Translations under genes and position numbers: made by a program | Assembly: GCA_000719105.1 (NCBI GenBank) | Contig: JODX01000009.1 | Coordinates: 62,001-126,000 of the forward strand | Direction: 5' to 3' | Origin: Streptomyces sclerotialus | GTDB taxonomy: Bacteria > Actinomycetota > Actinomycetes > Streptomycetales > Streptomycetaceae | DNA: 64,000 bases | Notes under the pieces: model-generated | What the model saw: only the letters and a program-made list of their open reading frames with translations | Databases searched by the model: none | Told to the model about the DNA's origin: nothing | Shown: positions 1-7,900 of the stretch, piece by piece | Layout: each line of letters opens with the position of its first letter | Position numbering within the stretch: the first letter of the stretch is position 1

Positions 1-302
1 CCCTCCTCCAGGAACCCGAACACGAACTCCTCGGCCCCGGCGGCCCGCAGCTCCCGGACGGCCCGTACGAGCGCGTCGATGTCCTCGGCGCTCCCGGCCG
101 CGAAACCGTCGCCCGGCCTCAGCATCACCCGGGCCGGGATGTCCACGGCGTCCCGGATCGCGGCGACCGTGTCCACCGGCGGGGTCAGCCCGTCCGCGGC
201 CATGTCCGTGACCACCTCGAGCCGGTCGGCGCCCCCGGCCCGTGCCGCGACCGCGTCCTCGGCGTCGAGGGCGATCACCTCCAGGACTGCACGCGTACGC
301 AT
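1..302 (-). CDS. cutC: CutC family copper homeostasis protein (partial, C-terminus outside window)
   Basis: The reading frame starts at an ATG (complement of 300-302) and runs off the left edge, leaving about 100 N-terminal residues. The visible part reads as the first strands and helices of the CutC TIM barrel, with 'LEVIALDAEDAVAARAGGAD' near the N-terminus followed by 'LTPPVDTVAAI' and 'ARVMLRPGDGF'. CutC was named for copper tolerance in E. coli; its biochemical role is still disputed. It lies downstream of the DinB-like gene on the same strand, with a DasR-like operator in the 81-bp gap. Family assignment is confident; function is known only at family level. Confidence 0.85.
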   Translation of the reverse strand, partial: MRTRAVLEVIALDAEDAVAARAGGADRLEVVTDMAADGLTPPVDTVAAIRDAVDIPARVMLRPGDGFAAGSAEDIDALVRAVRELRAAGAEEFVFGFLEE

Positions 303-323
303 AAGACCCCTTCCGGTCGTCTT

Positions 324-339
324 ACAGGTCTAGTCCAAT
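324..339. promoter_or_regulatory. DasR-responsive element (dre)-like site upstream of cutC
   Basis: The 16-mer ACAGGTCTAGTCCAAT matches 13 of 16 positions of the DasR consensus ACTGGTCTAGACCACT, including the central GGTCTAG core. It sits 22 bp upstream of the cutC start codon. DasR is the GntR-family GlcNAc regulator of streptomycetes. The match is direct; binding and effect are inferred. Confidence 0.55.
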
Positions 340-383
340 CGTCCAGTCGAAAGGGTACGCCCAGTACGCCGCCGCGCACCGCC

Positions 384-1064
384 TCAGCCGAAGACGTTCA
401 GCTCCCGTTCCGTCGCCCCGGCCAGTTCGTAGCGTTTCCCGGTCACCGGGCGGCCCGCGTACAGCCGGATCAGGGTCGGTGCGTCACCGATGTAGCGGGC
501 GGGCGGGGCGTCGCCGGCCGGCGGGCCGAGGAGCAGGGGCTCGTCCATGTCGTCGAGGTCGGCCTGGAGGCAGACGGAGGACCGCTCACGGGCGCGCCGG
601 CCCAGGAGGGCGAGGGCGTACGGGAGGCACTCACCGTCGTACGCGCCCGGTGCGCCGAACGCGTCGCGCACGTCACCGGCGTGGATCCACTCGCCGAGGG
701 CCAGGGCGTCGAGGGCACCACCGGCCTTCGCGATGACGGGGCCCGCCTCCGTCATGCCCCGTTCCACCTCGTCGATGACCCGGGCGAGCGGCCAGCCGGC
801 GCGCTCGGCGATGTCCCGGTCGTTGGACTCGGGGCTGAACACACCCTCCCCGAACCGGTTCTCCACCACCCGCGTCAGCGCGGCCCCGCAGTGCGCCAGC
901 ACATGCCGCACGGTCCATCCGGGGAGGGCGGTCGGCCGCGCGAAGTCCTCCTCGGGCCGGGCGCGCAGCAGCGGGATCAGGGTGTCCCGCTCGGTGCGGA
1001 GCAGCAGGCCCGGGAGCTCGGGGTCCCGTGGTGCCATGTCGTGCAGGTCTGCGGGAGTAGTCAT
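384..1064 (-). CDS. DinB/maleylpyruvate isomerase-fold mycothiol-dependent-type protein
   Basis: This 226-aa protein has the DinB-like four-helix metal-binding fold of the actinobacterial maleylpyruvate isomerase / mycothiol-dependent enzyme family. The N-terminal signature 'LPGWTVRHVLAHCG' supplies a putative metal-ligand His, and 'GEWIHAGDVRDAFG' supplies the second ligand cluster. The substrate cannot be read from sequence. The ATG at 1062-1064 has no Shine-Dalgarno sequence but a TANNNT hexamer lies 6 nt upstream (complement of 1071-1076), so a leaderless transcript is plausible. It is divergent from the HD-domain gene and may be co-transcribed with cutC. Confidence 0.75.
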   Translation of the reverse strand: MTTPADLHDMAPRDPELPGLLLRTERDTLIPLLRARPEEDFARPTALPGWTVRHVLAHCGAALTRVVENRFGEGVFSPESNDRDIAERAGWPLARVIDEVERGMTEAGPVIAKAGGALDALALGEWIHAGDVRDAFGAPGAYDGECLPYALALLGRRARERSSVCLQADLDDMDEPLLLGPPAGDAPPARYIGDAPTLIRLYAGRPVTGKRYELAGATERELNVFG

Positions 1065-1179
1065 GCGTCCACGCTATGCGGGGCCGCCGCCGGGGGGACA
1101 GGCTCCGGCACCGCGTGCCGCACGGTCTCCGCGTCACGTGCCCGGCACGTGCCGACTTCCCTCACACCACAATGACCCC

Positions 1180-1854
1180 ATGCCCACGCCCACACCCTCG
1201 CCCGTGCCCGCACCGGATGCCGACGCCCTCCGCGCCCGCTGGCTGCGCACCCTGCTCGCGGCCCGCGAGGGCGCCTGCTTCCCCGACCCGTTCCCCTACG
1301 CCGACAACCTGATCAAGCGCTGGTCGGAGCCGCAGCGCCGGTACCACACGGTGGAACACCTGACCGCGGTGCTGGACCGCATCGACGTCCTGGCCGAGTA
1401 CGCGGACGACCCGGACGCCGTGCGGCTGGCCGCCTGGTTCCACGACGCGGTGTATCTGCCGGAGCGGTCGACGAACGAGGAGCGGTCGGCCCGGCTCGCC
1501 GAACGCGCCCTGCCCGAGGCCGGCGTCCCGCAGGCCACGACCGACGAGGTCGCCCGGCTGGTCCGGCTCACCGTGACGCACGACCCGGCCCCGGACGACG
1601 GCAACGGCGCCGTCCTCTGCGACGCCGACCTCGCGATCCTGGCGGCGGACACGGAGGCGTACGACCGTTACGCGCGCGCCGTCCGGGAGGAGTACGCGTT
1701 CGTGCCCGACGACGCCTTCCGCGCGGGCCGTTCGGACGTACTGCGCCAACTCCTGACTCTCCCCCGCTTGTTCCGGACGCCGTACGGGGAACGGACGTGG
1801 GAGGTGCCGGCCCGCCGCAACCTGGAGGCGGAGCTCGCACGGCTCACCGGGTGA
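1180..1854 (+). CDS. HD-domain predicted metal-dependent phosphohydrolase
   Basis: The 224-aa product contains 'RYHTVEHLTAVLDRI' followed by 'AAWFHDAVY', the H...HD signature of HD-superfamily metal-dependent phosphohydrolases (the COG4339-like small soluble group). The ATG at 1180 was chosen because the domain begins soon after a short Pro-rich leader; the same frame stays open far upstream but that part is non-coding in character. It is divergent from the DinB-like gene. The substrate is unknown, possibly a nucleotide. No signal peptide or membrane segment is seen. Confidence 0.78.
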   Translation: MPTPTPSPVPAPDADALRARWLRTLLAAREGACFPDPFPYADNLIKRWSEPQRRYHTVEHLTAVLDRIDVLAEYADDPDAVRLAAWFHDAVYLPERSTNEERSARLAERALPEAGVPQATTDEVARLVRLTVTHDPAPDDGNGAVLCDADLAILAADTEAYDRYARAVREEYAFVPDDAFRAGRSDVLRQLLTLPRLFRTPYGERTWEVPARRNLEAELARLTG

Positions 1855-1932
1855 CGCACACCCCTGGCCGAAAACTCGCGGATCACCGGCCACGGGGGAA
1901 TCACCGTCCGGCTCCCCCGGTTATCCGTGTAC

Positions 1933-3207
1933 ATGCCCACTCCCACCGGCACCACCCGCACGCGCACTCGCGTACCCCTGGCCGTGCACGTCCTCGGCCT
2001 GTCCGTCTTCGCCCTCGGCACCAGCGAGTTCATGCTCTCCGGGATCCTCCCGCAGATCGCCGAGGACATGGACGTCACGATCCCGCAGGCCGGCCTGCTG
2101 ATCTCGGCGTTCGCGATCGGCATGGTGGTGGGGGCACCGCTGCTGGCCGTGGCCACGCTCCGGCTCCCCCGCCGTACGACGCTGATCGCTCTGCTCGCCG
2201 TCTTCGGCCTGGGGCAGGTGATGGGCGCCCTGGCCCCCAACTACGCACTGCTGTTCGTCTCCCGGGTGCTGAGCGCGCTGGCCTGTGCCGGGTTCTGGGC
2301 GGTGGGCGCGGCGGTCGCCGTGGCGATGGTGCCGGTGACCGCCCGGGCCCGCGCGCTCGCCATCATGATCGGTGGCCTGTCGATCGCGAACGTCCTGGGC
2401 GTCCCGGCGGGCGCCTTCCTCGGCGAACACCTGGGCTGGCGGTCGGCGTTCTGGGCGGTGGCGGCCGCCTCGGCGATCGCGCTCGTCGGCGTCGTCGCGC
2501 TGATCCCGCCCCTGCCCCGGCCCGCCGAGCGCCCCCGGATCGCCCAGGAGGTACGCATCTACCGGGACCGTCAGGTCTGGCTCGCCATCGTCATGGTCGC
2601 GTTCGCGGCGGGCGGTGTCTTCTGCGCGTTCAGCTACTTCTCCCCGCTGCTCACGGAGGTCGCCGGCGTCGAGGAGGGCTGGGTGCCCACCGTCCTCGCA
2701 CTCTTCGGGATCGGGGCGCTGACGGGAACGGCGATCGGCGGCCGGTTCGCCGACGCGCACCTCTTCGGGGTGCTGCTCAGCGGCCTCGCCGGCTCGACCG
2801 TCGTCCTCGTGGCACTCGCCCTGCTCGGCCGGTACGCCGCCGTCGCGATCGTCCTCTCCTTCCTCCTCGGCGTCACCTGCTTCTCCACCGCCCCGGCCCT
2901 GAACGCCCGGCTGTTCAACGTGGCGGCCGCCGCCCCCACCCTCGCCGGGGCCACCACCACCGCGGCCTTCAACCTCGGCAACACCGGCGGTCCCTGGGTG
3001 GGCGGCACGGTCATCGACGCCGGGTTCGGCTACGCGTCGACGGCATGGGCGGGCGCGGCGCTCACGGCCACCGCGATCGTGGTCACGGCCGTCTCACTGC
3101 GGCTGCACCGCCGTACCGGTACGGCCCCGGTGTCCCGCGTGGTCGCCGGTCCCGGGACCGGCACCGGATCCGACGTCCCCGCAAAACCTGTGCGTACGGA
3201 CGTCTGA
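1933..3207 (+). CDS. MFS drug efflux transporter, Cmx/CmlR-like (DHA1 type)
   Basis: This 424-aa protein has about twelve hydrophobic segments and the N-terminal motif 'FALGTSEFMLSGILPQIAED' typical of Cmx/CmrA/CmlR chloramphenicol-type exporters of actinomycetes. A motif-A-like basic loop (RLPRR) follows TM2, and 'SIANVLGVPAGAFLG' matches the antiporter motif C region. It probably exports a hydrophobic drug by proton antiport across the cytoplasmic membrane. The start is ATG 1933; an in-frame GTG at 1927 is an alternative and neither has a clear ribosome binding site. No adjacent regulator is evident. Confidence 0.85.
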   Translation: MPTPTGTTRTRTRVPLAVHVLGLSVFALGTSEFMLSGILPQIAEDMDVTIPQAGLLISAFAIGMVVGAPLLAVATLRLPRRTTLIALLAVFGLGQVMGALAPNYALLFVSRVLSALACAGFWAVGAAVAVAMVPVTARARALAIMIGGLSIANVLGVPAGAFLGEHLGWRSAFWAVAAASAIALVGVVALIPPLPRPAERPRIAQEVRIYRDRQVWLAIVMVAFAAGGVFCAFSYFSPLLTEVAGVEEGWVPTVLALFGIGALTGTAIGGRFADAHLFGVLLSGLAGSTVVLVALALLGRYAAVAIVLSFLLGVTCFSTAPALNARLFNVAAAAPTLAGATTTAAFNLGNTGGPWVGGTVIDAGFGYASTAWAGAALTATAIVVTAVSLRLHRRTGTAPVSRVVAGPGTGTGSDVPAKPVRTDV

Positions 3208-3227
3208 ATCCCCCTATCCTCGCCGCC

Positions 3228-4337
3228 ATGCGACCAATGGGCGGGGATCAGATACAGGAAGCCGTCGGACACACGCTCGCGCTGCTGCGGCCGGCCGCCG
3301 ACCGGGACTGGGCGGGGACCAAGGCGGGCGGGCTGGAGTGGAGCTGCCGTGAGACGGCGGAGCACCTCGCCGACTGCCTCCTCGGGTACGCGAGCCAACT
3401 GGCGGGCCGCTGGACCGAGGGGTACGCCCCCTGTGGGCTGGCCATGGACGGCGACGCCGACAACGCGGGCGCCCTCGACGTCCTGCACACGGCGGGCGCC
3501 CTGCTCACGGCGGCCGTCCGTACGGCACCGGCGGGCCTCCGCGCCTTCCACCCGGCCCCCTTCCGTGCCGCCGACCGCGAGGGCTTCGCCGCGATGGGCG
3601 TCACGGAGGTGCTCCTGCACACGTACGACATCGCCGAGGGCCTCGGGCTGCCGTACGAGCCGCCGGCCGAGCTGTGCGTGGACGTCCTCGCCCGGATCTT
3701 CCCGCACGTCCAGCCCGGCCACGCGCCCTGGCCGACCCTGCTGTGGGCCACCGGCCGCGGTGATCTGCCCGGCCGCGCCCCGGTCACCGAGTGGCGCTGG
3801 AGCAACCCCCTGGTCATCCCGGCCGAGCGGCTCGAACTGATCGCCGTGACGCCCGCGGCCGCCGCCGACCTGGCCTCGGGCGGCACGGGCGGCTTCAGAT
3901 GGATCGAGGGCGGGCCGATCGAGGGCACGCGCGTGGGCTCGGGCCTGGTCTTCACCGCGTACCAGGCCGGGGTGCTGCGCCCGGAGTGGGGCATGTACGT
4001 GCTGGTCCGCACCGAGGACGGCCGCGCGCTCGGCGCCCTGGGCTTCCACGCCGCGCCCGACGAGGAGGGACGCGTCGAGATCGGTTACGACCTCGTCGAG
4101 GCGGCCCGCGGCCGGGGCTACGCCACCGAGGCGGTGCGCGCGCTGGTGGGCTGGACGACGGAGCGGGCCCGCGAACGGGGGGACGTACGGAGCCTGTGGG
4201 CGGTGGTCGACAGGTCCAACACGGCCAGCCAGGCGGTGGTCGGGCGGGCCGGGTTCAGACAGGCCGACGAGGAGGACGGGAGCGACGGTGCGGACGGGGG
4301 GCAGTTCGCGTACGAGCTGCGGCTCCCCGTGGGCTAG
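3228..4337 (+). CDS. Fusion protein: DinB/maleylpyruvate isomerase-like domain plus GNAT acetyltransferase
   Basis: The 369-aa protein has two parts. Residues about 1-205 look like a DinB-type domain ('LEWSCRETAEHLADCLLGYA', then 'GVTEVLLHTYDIAEGLGLPY'). Residues about 215-369 are a RimJ/RimL-like GNAT fold, with the acetyl-CoA loop in 'AARGRGYATEAVRALVGW' and a late 'NTASQAVVGRAGF' helix. The fusion suggests sequential action on one substrate, perhaps thiol-linked conjugation or detoxification, but no substrate can be named. The ATG at 3228 follows the upstream MFS stop by 20 nt, so the two genes may be co-transcribed. The stop lies in a 14-bp tandem duplication shared with the convergent gene. 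Confidence 0.8.
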   Translation: MRPMGGDQIQEAVGHTLALLRPAADRDWAGTKAGGLEWSCRETAEHLADCLLGYASQLAGRWTEGYAPCGLAMDGDADNAGALDVLHTAGALLTAAVRTAPAGLRAFHPAPFRAADREGFAAMGVTEVLLHTYDIAEGLGLPYEPPAELCVDVLARIFPHVQPGHAPWPTLLWATGRGDLPGRAPVTEWRWSNPLVIPAERLELIAVTPAAAADLASGGTGGFRWIEGGPIEGTRVGSGLVFTAYQAGVLRPEWGMYVLVRTEDGRALGALGFHAAPDEEGRVEIGYDLVEAARGRGYATEAVRALVGWTTERARERGDVRSLWAVVDRSNTASQAVVGRAGFRQADEEDGSDGADGGQFAYELRLPVG

Positions 4338-4361
4338 GCCAGGGTGGCTAGGCCAGGGTGG
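4334..4361. repeat. 14-bp perfect tandem duplication carrying both convergent stop codons
   Basis: Two adjacent copies of CTAGGCCAGGGTGG. The CTAG of the first copy provides the TAG stop of the upstream plus-strand gene, and the CTAG of the second provides the TAG stop of the minus-strand DUF4031 gene. Seen directly. Confidence 0.9.
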
Positions 4362-4632
4362 CCGCGCCGCCCCTGCGGTGCTTGGGCCTGCGCAGGCCCG
4401 CCCCGGTGAGCCTGCGCAGCAGCTCCTTGGAGCCCACCTCCACGGCACCGGCGCGCACGGCGTCCGCGTACCGGTGCGAGGGGAGGTCGTAGTGGTCCCG
4501 CTCGAAGCCGCGTTCGGGTACGCCCAGCCGGCGGGCGAACGCGTGGAGTTCGTCGAACGAGACGTCACTGACCAGGTGCGACCACATCCGGCCGTGCCCC
4601 GGCCAGGTGGGCGGATCGATGTAGACGGTCAC
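4348..4632 (-). CDS. DUF4031 domain protein
   Basis: This 94-aa protein begins 'MTVYIDPPTWPGHGRMWSHL' and continues with 'SDVSFDELHAFARRLGVP' and 'RDHYDLPSHRYADAV', the pattern of the small actinobacterial DUF4031 family, whose function is not established. The GTG at 4630-4632 overlaps the TGA stop of the upstream gene as GTGA, so translation is probably coupled. The C-terminal tail is basic (about 15 residues rich in Arg and Lys). Confidence 0.85.
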   Translation of the reverse strand: MTVYIDPPTWPGHGRMWSHLVSDVSFDELHAFARRLGVPERGFERDHYDLPSHRYADAVRAGAVEVGSKELLRRLTGAGLRRPKHRRGGAATLA

Positions 4633-5015
4633 GAGGAGGGAGTTCCACCGCCCGCGGCCGACGCCAGTGAGCCCACGGCCGCCACCCGCACGCCCGCCTT
4701 GTGGCAGACCCAGTGCGGGTCGGCGCCCAGTTCCGGTTCGATGTCGAGGGCGTGCGGGTCGCCGGAGCCGCAGGCCGGGCAGAGGGGCCACCGCCCGTAC
4801 CGTTCCAGCAGGGCGTCCTGCACGTCCTGGGCGACGAGCCCGGCCACGTAGTCCACGCCCTCCGGCCACTGCTCGACCCACCAGCGGCGCCGGGCGATCG
4901 AGTCCTCGACGAGCGAGACCACGTCCGCCTCGGCGACCTCACCGGCCACGAGGTCGGCGAGGACCAGGGCGCGTGCGGCGTGCAGTGCCTGCTCCAGGGG
5001 GCTGATGGTGTCCAT
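4629..5015 (-). CDS. Conserved hypothetical protein with a CxxC-type zinc site
   Basis: The 128-aa product is not recognised beyond being a typical streptomycete conserved hypothetical. The first 75 residues look helical and acidic. 'LCPACGSGDPHALDIEPELG' followed by 'PHWVCHKAG' could form a small zinc site (two Cys, then Cys-His). It is the first gene of a two-gene unit with the DUF4031 protein (GTGA overlap) and is divergent from the RpiR-type regulator, sharing its 56-bp promoter region. Confidence 0.7.
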   Translation of the reverse strand: MDTISPLEQALHAARALVLADLVAGEVAEADVVSLVEDSIARRRWWVEQWPEGVDYVAGLVAQDVQDALLERYGRWPLCPACGSGDPHALDIEPELGADPHWVCHKAGVRVAAVGSLASAAGGGTPSS

Positions 5016-5053
5016 GCATCCATTGTGCGCACTCTTGACCGCACTCCCGGAAC

Positions 5054-5098
5054 GAAAATATCTTTCATAGCGTGAGCAATGAGGTGAAGGAAATTTTC
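5054..5098. promoter_or_regulatory. Inverted pair of 14-bp sites flanking the RpiR-family regulator start (putative operator)
   Basis: TGAAAGATATTTTC occurs on the minus strand at 5054-5067 and TGAAGGAAATTTTC on the plus strand at 5085-5098; they agree at 12 of 14 positions and face each other across the regulator's GTG start. Both are AT-rich islands in very GC-rich DNA. The arrangement fits autoregulation by the RpiR-type protein and control of the divergent gene. The repeat is seen directly; the binding protein is inferred. Confidence 0.55.
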
Positions 5099-5995
5099 TC
5101 CCGGGGGGCGCCGCCCGCGCCCGCCGCCCTCGCGGCCAAGGTCCGCACGCTGGCTCCCTCCATGACCAGATCCATGCAGCGGGTCGCCGAGGCCGTGGCC
5201 GGCGACCCCGCGGGCTGCGCGGCCCTCACGGTCACCGGGCTCGCCGAACTCACCGGCACCAGCGAGGCGACGGTCGTCCGCACCGCCCGCCTGCTCGGCT
5301 ACCCCGGCTACCGGGACCTGCGGCTCGCACTCGCCGGGCTCGCCGCCCATCAGCAGTCGGGCCGGGCGCCCGCCGTCACCGCGGACATCGCGGTCGACGA
5401 CCCCATCGCCGACGTGGTCGCCAAGCTCGCCCACGACGAGCAGCAGACCCTCGCCGACACCGCGGCCGGACTCGACACCGTGCAGCTCGGCGCGGCGGTC
5501 ACCGTGCTGGCGGCGGCCCGGCGCGTCGACGTGTACGGCGTCGGGGCCTCCGGACTGGTCGCCCAGGACCTCACGCAGAAACTGCTGCGCATAGGGCTGA
5601 TAGCCCACGCGCACAGCGACCCGCACCTCGCGGTGACCAACGCCGTGCAGCTGCGCGCCAAGGACGTGGCGATCGCGATCACGCACTCCGGCTCCACGGG
5701 GGACGTCATCGAGCCGCTGCGCGTCGCGTTCGACCACGGCGCGACGACGATCGCGATCACCGGCCGCCCGGACGGCCCGGTCGCCCAGTACGCCGACCAC
5801 ATCCTCACCACCTCCACGGCCCGCGAGAGCGAACTGCGCCCGGCGGCCATGTCCTCGCGGACCAGCCAGCTGCTCGTCGTGGACTGCCTGTTCATCGGGG
5901 TGGCGCAGCGGACGTACGAGAGGGCCGCACCGGCACTGTCGGCGTCGTACGAGGCGCTCGCGCACCGCCACAGTCCGCGGAGCGCCGCGCGGTAG
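5072..5995 (+). CDS. MurR/RpiR family transcriptional regulator
   Basis: The 307-aa protein has an N-terminal HTH_6 domain (about residues 25-100, 'MQRVAEAVAGDPAG...TVTGLAELTGTSEATVVRTA') and a C-terminal SIS sugar-phosphate-binding domain (about 130-265, with 'VYGVGASGLVAQDL' and 'AIAITHSGSTGDVIEPL'). Members sense phosphosugars. With murQ next on the same strand, the likely ligand is N-acetylmuramate 6-phosphate. The GTG at 5072 is flanked by an inverted 14-bp repeat pair, suggesting autoregulation. Confidence 0.9.
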   Translation: MSNEVKEIFSRGAPPAPAALAAKVRTLAPSMTRSMQRVAEAVAGDPAGCAALTVTGLAELTGTSEATVVRTARLLGYPGYRDLRLALAGLAAHQQSGRAPAVTADIAVDDPIADVVAKLAHDEQQTLADTAAGLDTVQLGAAVTVLAAARRVDVYGVGASGLVAQDLTQKLLRIGLIAHAHSDPHLAVTNAVQLRAKDVAIAITHSGSTGDVIEPLRVAFDHGATTIAITGRPDGPVAQYADHILTTSTARESELRPAAMSSRTSQLLVVDCLFIGVAQRTYERAAPALSASYEALAHRHSPRSAAR

Positions 5996-6219
5996 CACTC
6001 CGGGCGGTTCTCCACCGGGGCGGGTCGGAGCACGGCGGGTCGGCACGGTGCGCGGCGCGCCGTGCCCGCACCCCCCTTCCCGTTCGCCCTCGTTCCCCAT
6101 GGGGAGCCGGGACCCCGAAAACCCGGAAGACTCACACCCCGCACGCGCACGACCTCGTACGCGCACAACCCCGCACGCGCACCACAACGAACCCGCACCG
6201 GACCGGAGAACCAGCGCCC

Positions 6220-7203
6220 ATGACCTCAAGCGCCGACGCCACCGACGCCGCCACCTCCCCGGAGCCCGCCGATCCCGGCCCCGCCCACCCTGATCTGCGG
6301 ACCGAGCTGGAGGCCCTGACCACCGAGGCTTTCCGGCCCGAGCTGTCCGAGATCGACCGGCTGCCGACCCTGGACATCGCGAAGATCATGAACGGGGAGG
6401 ACGCGACGGTCCCGGCCGCCGTCGCCGCCCGCCTCCCCCAGATCGCCGCCGCGATCGACGCCGTCGCCGCACGCATGGCGCGGGGCGGTCGGCTGGTCTA
6501 CGCGGGCGCCGGCACGGCCGGCCGGCTGGGCGTGCTGGACGCCTCCGAGTGCCCGCCGACGTTCAACACCGACCCGAAGCAGGTCGTGGGCCTGATCGCG
6601 GGCGGGCCGGGCGCCATGGTCACCTCGGTGGAGGGCGCGGAGGACTCGAAGGAACTGGCGGCCGAGGACCTGGACGCCCTCGCGCTCACCGCCGACGACA
6701 CGGTGGTCGGCGTCTCGGCCTCCGGGCGCACCCCGTACGCGGTCGGCGCGGTGGAGCACGCCCGCGCGCGCGGCGCGCTGACCGTGGGCCTCTCCTGCAA
6801 CGCGGGCAGCGCGCTCGCGGCCGCCGCCGACCACGGCATCGAGGTCGTCGTGGGCCCCGAACTGCTCACCGGCTCCACCCGGCTGAAGGCGGGCACGGCC
6901 CAGAAACTGGTCCTCAACATGCTCTCGACGATCACGATGATCCGCCTGGGCAAGACGTACGGGAACCTGATGGTCGACGTCCGCGCCTCGAACGAGAAAC
7001 TGCGCGCCCGCTCCCGGCGCATCGTGGCCCTCGCGACCGGCGCGGCCGACAAGGAGATCGAGGAGGCGCTGGCCGCGACGGACGGCGAGGTGAAGAACGC
7101 GATCCTGACGATCCTCGGCGGGGTGGACGGCCCCACCGCGGCCCGGCTCCTGGCGGAGAACGGGGGCCATCTGCGGGCGGCGCTGCGAACGACGGCCGGC
7201 TGA
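6220..7203 (+). CDS. murQ: N-acetylmuramic acid 6-phosphate etherase
   Basis: This 327-aa cytoplasmic enzyme cleaves the lactyl ether of MurNAc-6-P to give GlcNAc-6-P and D-lactate in peptidoglycan recycling. Diagnostic stretches are 'VYAGAGTAGRLGVLDASECP', 'GVSASGRTPYAVGA', 'LTGSTRLKAGTAQKLVLNML' and 'NLMVDVRASNEKL', covering the SIS fold and catalytic region. An acidic, Pro-rich leader of about 25 residues precedes the domain. It lies 224 bp downstream of the MurR/RpiR-type regulator, its probable controller, and its product feeds NagA, encoded at about 20-21 kb. Confidence 0.95.
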   Translation: MTSSADATDAATSPEPADPGPAHPDLRTELEALTTEAFRPELSEIDRLPTLDIAKIMNGEDATVPAAVAARLPQIAAAIDAVAARMARGGRLVYAGAGTAGRLGVLDASECPPTFNTDPKQVVGLIAGGPGAMVTSVEGAEDSKELAAEDLDALALTADDTVVGVSASGRTPYAVGAVEHARARGALTVGLSCNAGSALAAAADHGIEVVVGPELLTGSTRLKAGTAQKLVLNMLSTITMIRLGKTYGNLMVDVRASNEKLRARSRRIVALATGAADKEIEEALAATDGEVKNAILTILGGVDGPTAARLLAENGGHLRAALRTTAG

Positions 7204-7290
7204 CCGGTCGCGGAGGCCGCGGCCGGTGATTGTCAGTGGTGTGTGCGACGGTGGACGCAGGAGAACGGAAAGGGAAAGGGACCGCACGCC

Positions 7291-7875
7291 GTGAATCACG
7301 CACAGCTCACCGCCCTCGGCCGCGCCCTGCGCCTCCTCGGCGAGCATGGCGAGGCGCTGGGCACCGACACCCCGGACGCGAAGCTGCACGAGGTCAAGGA
7401 CGACCTGAAGCGCGCCCTGGACCTGCTGGACGAGACGGTCACCACCGCGGCCCCCACCACACGCTGCGCCGAACACCCGAGCGGCCCGGTCGACGAGGAC
7501 GCCCCCGACCGCTGCCTGCTCTGCGAGACCCGCCGCCGCGCCGCCCGCCGCGCCGAGCTCAACGGCGCGTACGGGCCGCCGCGGTCCGCCGGGCAGCCCG
7601 CCGCCGGTCCCGCCCCGTCGCGGTACGGCGTACGGGGCGACCGCCCCCAGCCCCAGCAGCGCTGGCTCCCGGAGGCGTGGAACGGCCAGGAGTGGCAGCT
7701 CTGCGGCACGCCCCGGCGCGACCGCCGCGAGGCCGAGCTGTACCTCGCGGCCCAGCGCCGCGGCCCGCGCCCGGCCATGGCGTACCGCCTGGTGCACGAG
7801 TTCACGGACTACGAGGTGCTGCGCATCTGGGGCGAGCCGCTGCGGATCGACATCGAGCCGATGGGCAATCTGTAG
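7291..7875 (+). CDS. Conserved Streptomyces hypothetical protein (two CxxC-like motifs)
   Basis: The 194-aa protein is not assigned to a known family. An N-terminal helical part (residues 1-55) precedes 'RCAEHPSGPVDEDAPDRCLLCETRRR', where Cys residues could bind zinc, then a Pro/Gln linker and a conserved-looking C-terminal domain ending 'LRIWGEPLRIDIEPMGNL'. The GTG at 7291 was chosen because a purine-rich ribosome binding site (GGGAAAGGG) precedes it; the frame is open 16 codons further upstream. It follows murQ by 87 nt on the same strand, but a functional link is not evident. Confidence 0.7.
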   Translation: MNHAQLTALGRALRLLGEHGEALGTDTPDAKLHEVKDDLKRALDLLDETVTTAAPTTRCAEHPSGPVDEDAPDRCLLCETRRRAARRAELNGAYGPPRSAGQPAAGPAPSRYGVRGDRPQPQQRWLPEAWNGQEWQLCGTPRRDRREAELYLAAQRRGPRPAMAYRLVHEFTDYEVLRIWGEPLRIDIEPMGNL

Positions 7876-7900
7876 CAGCGTCCGGCAGCGGGCGGGAGCG

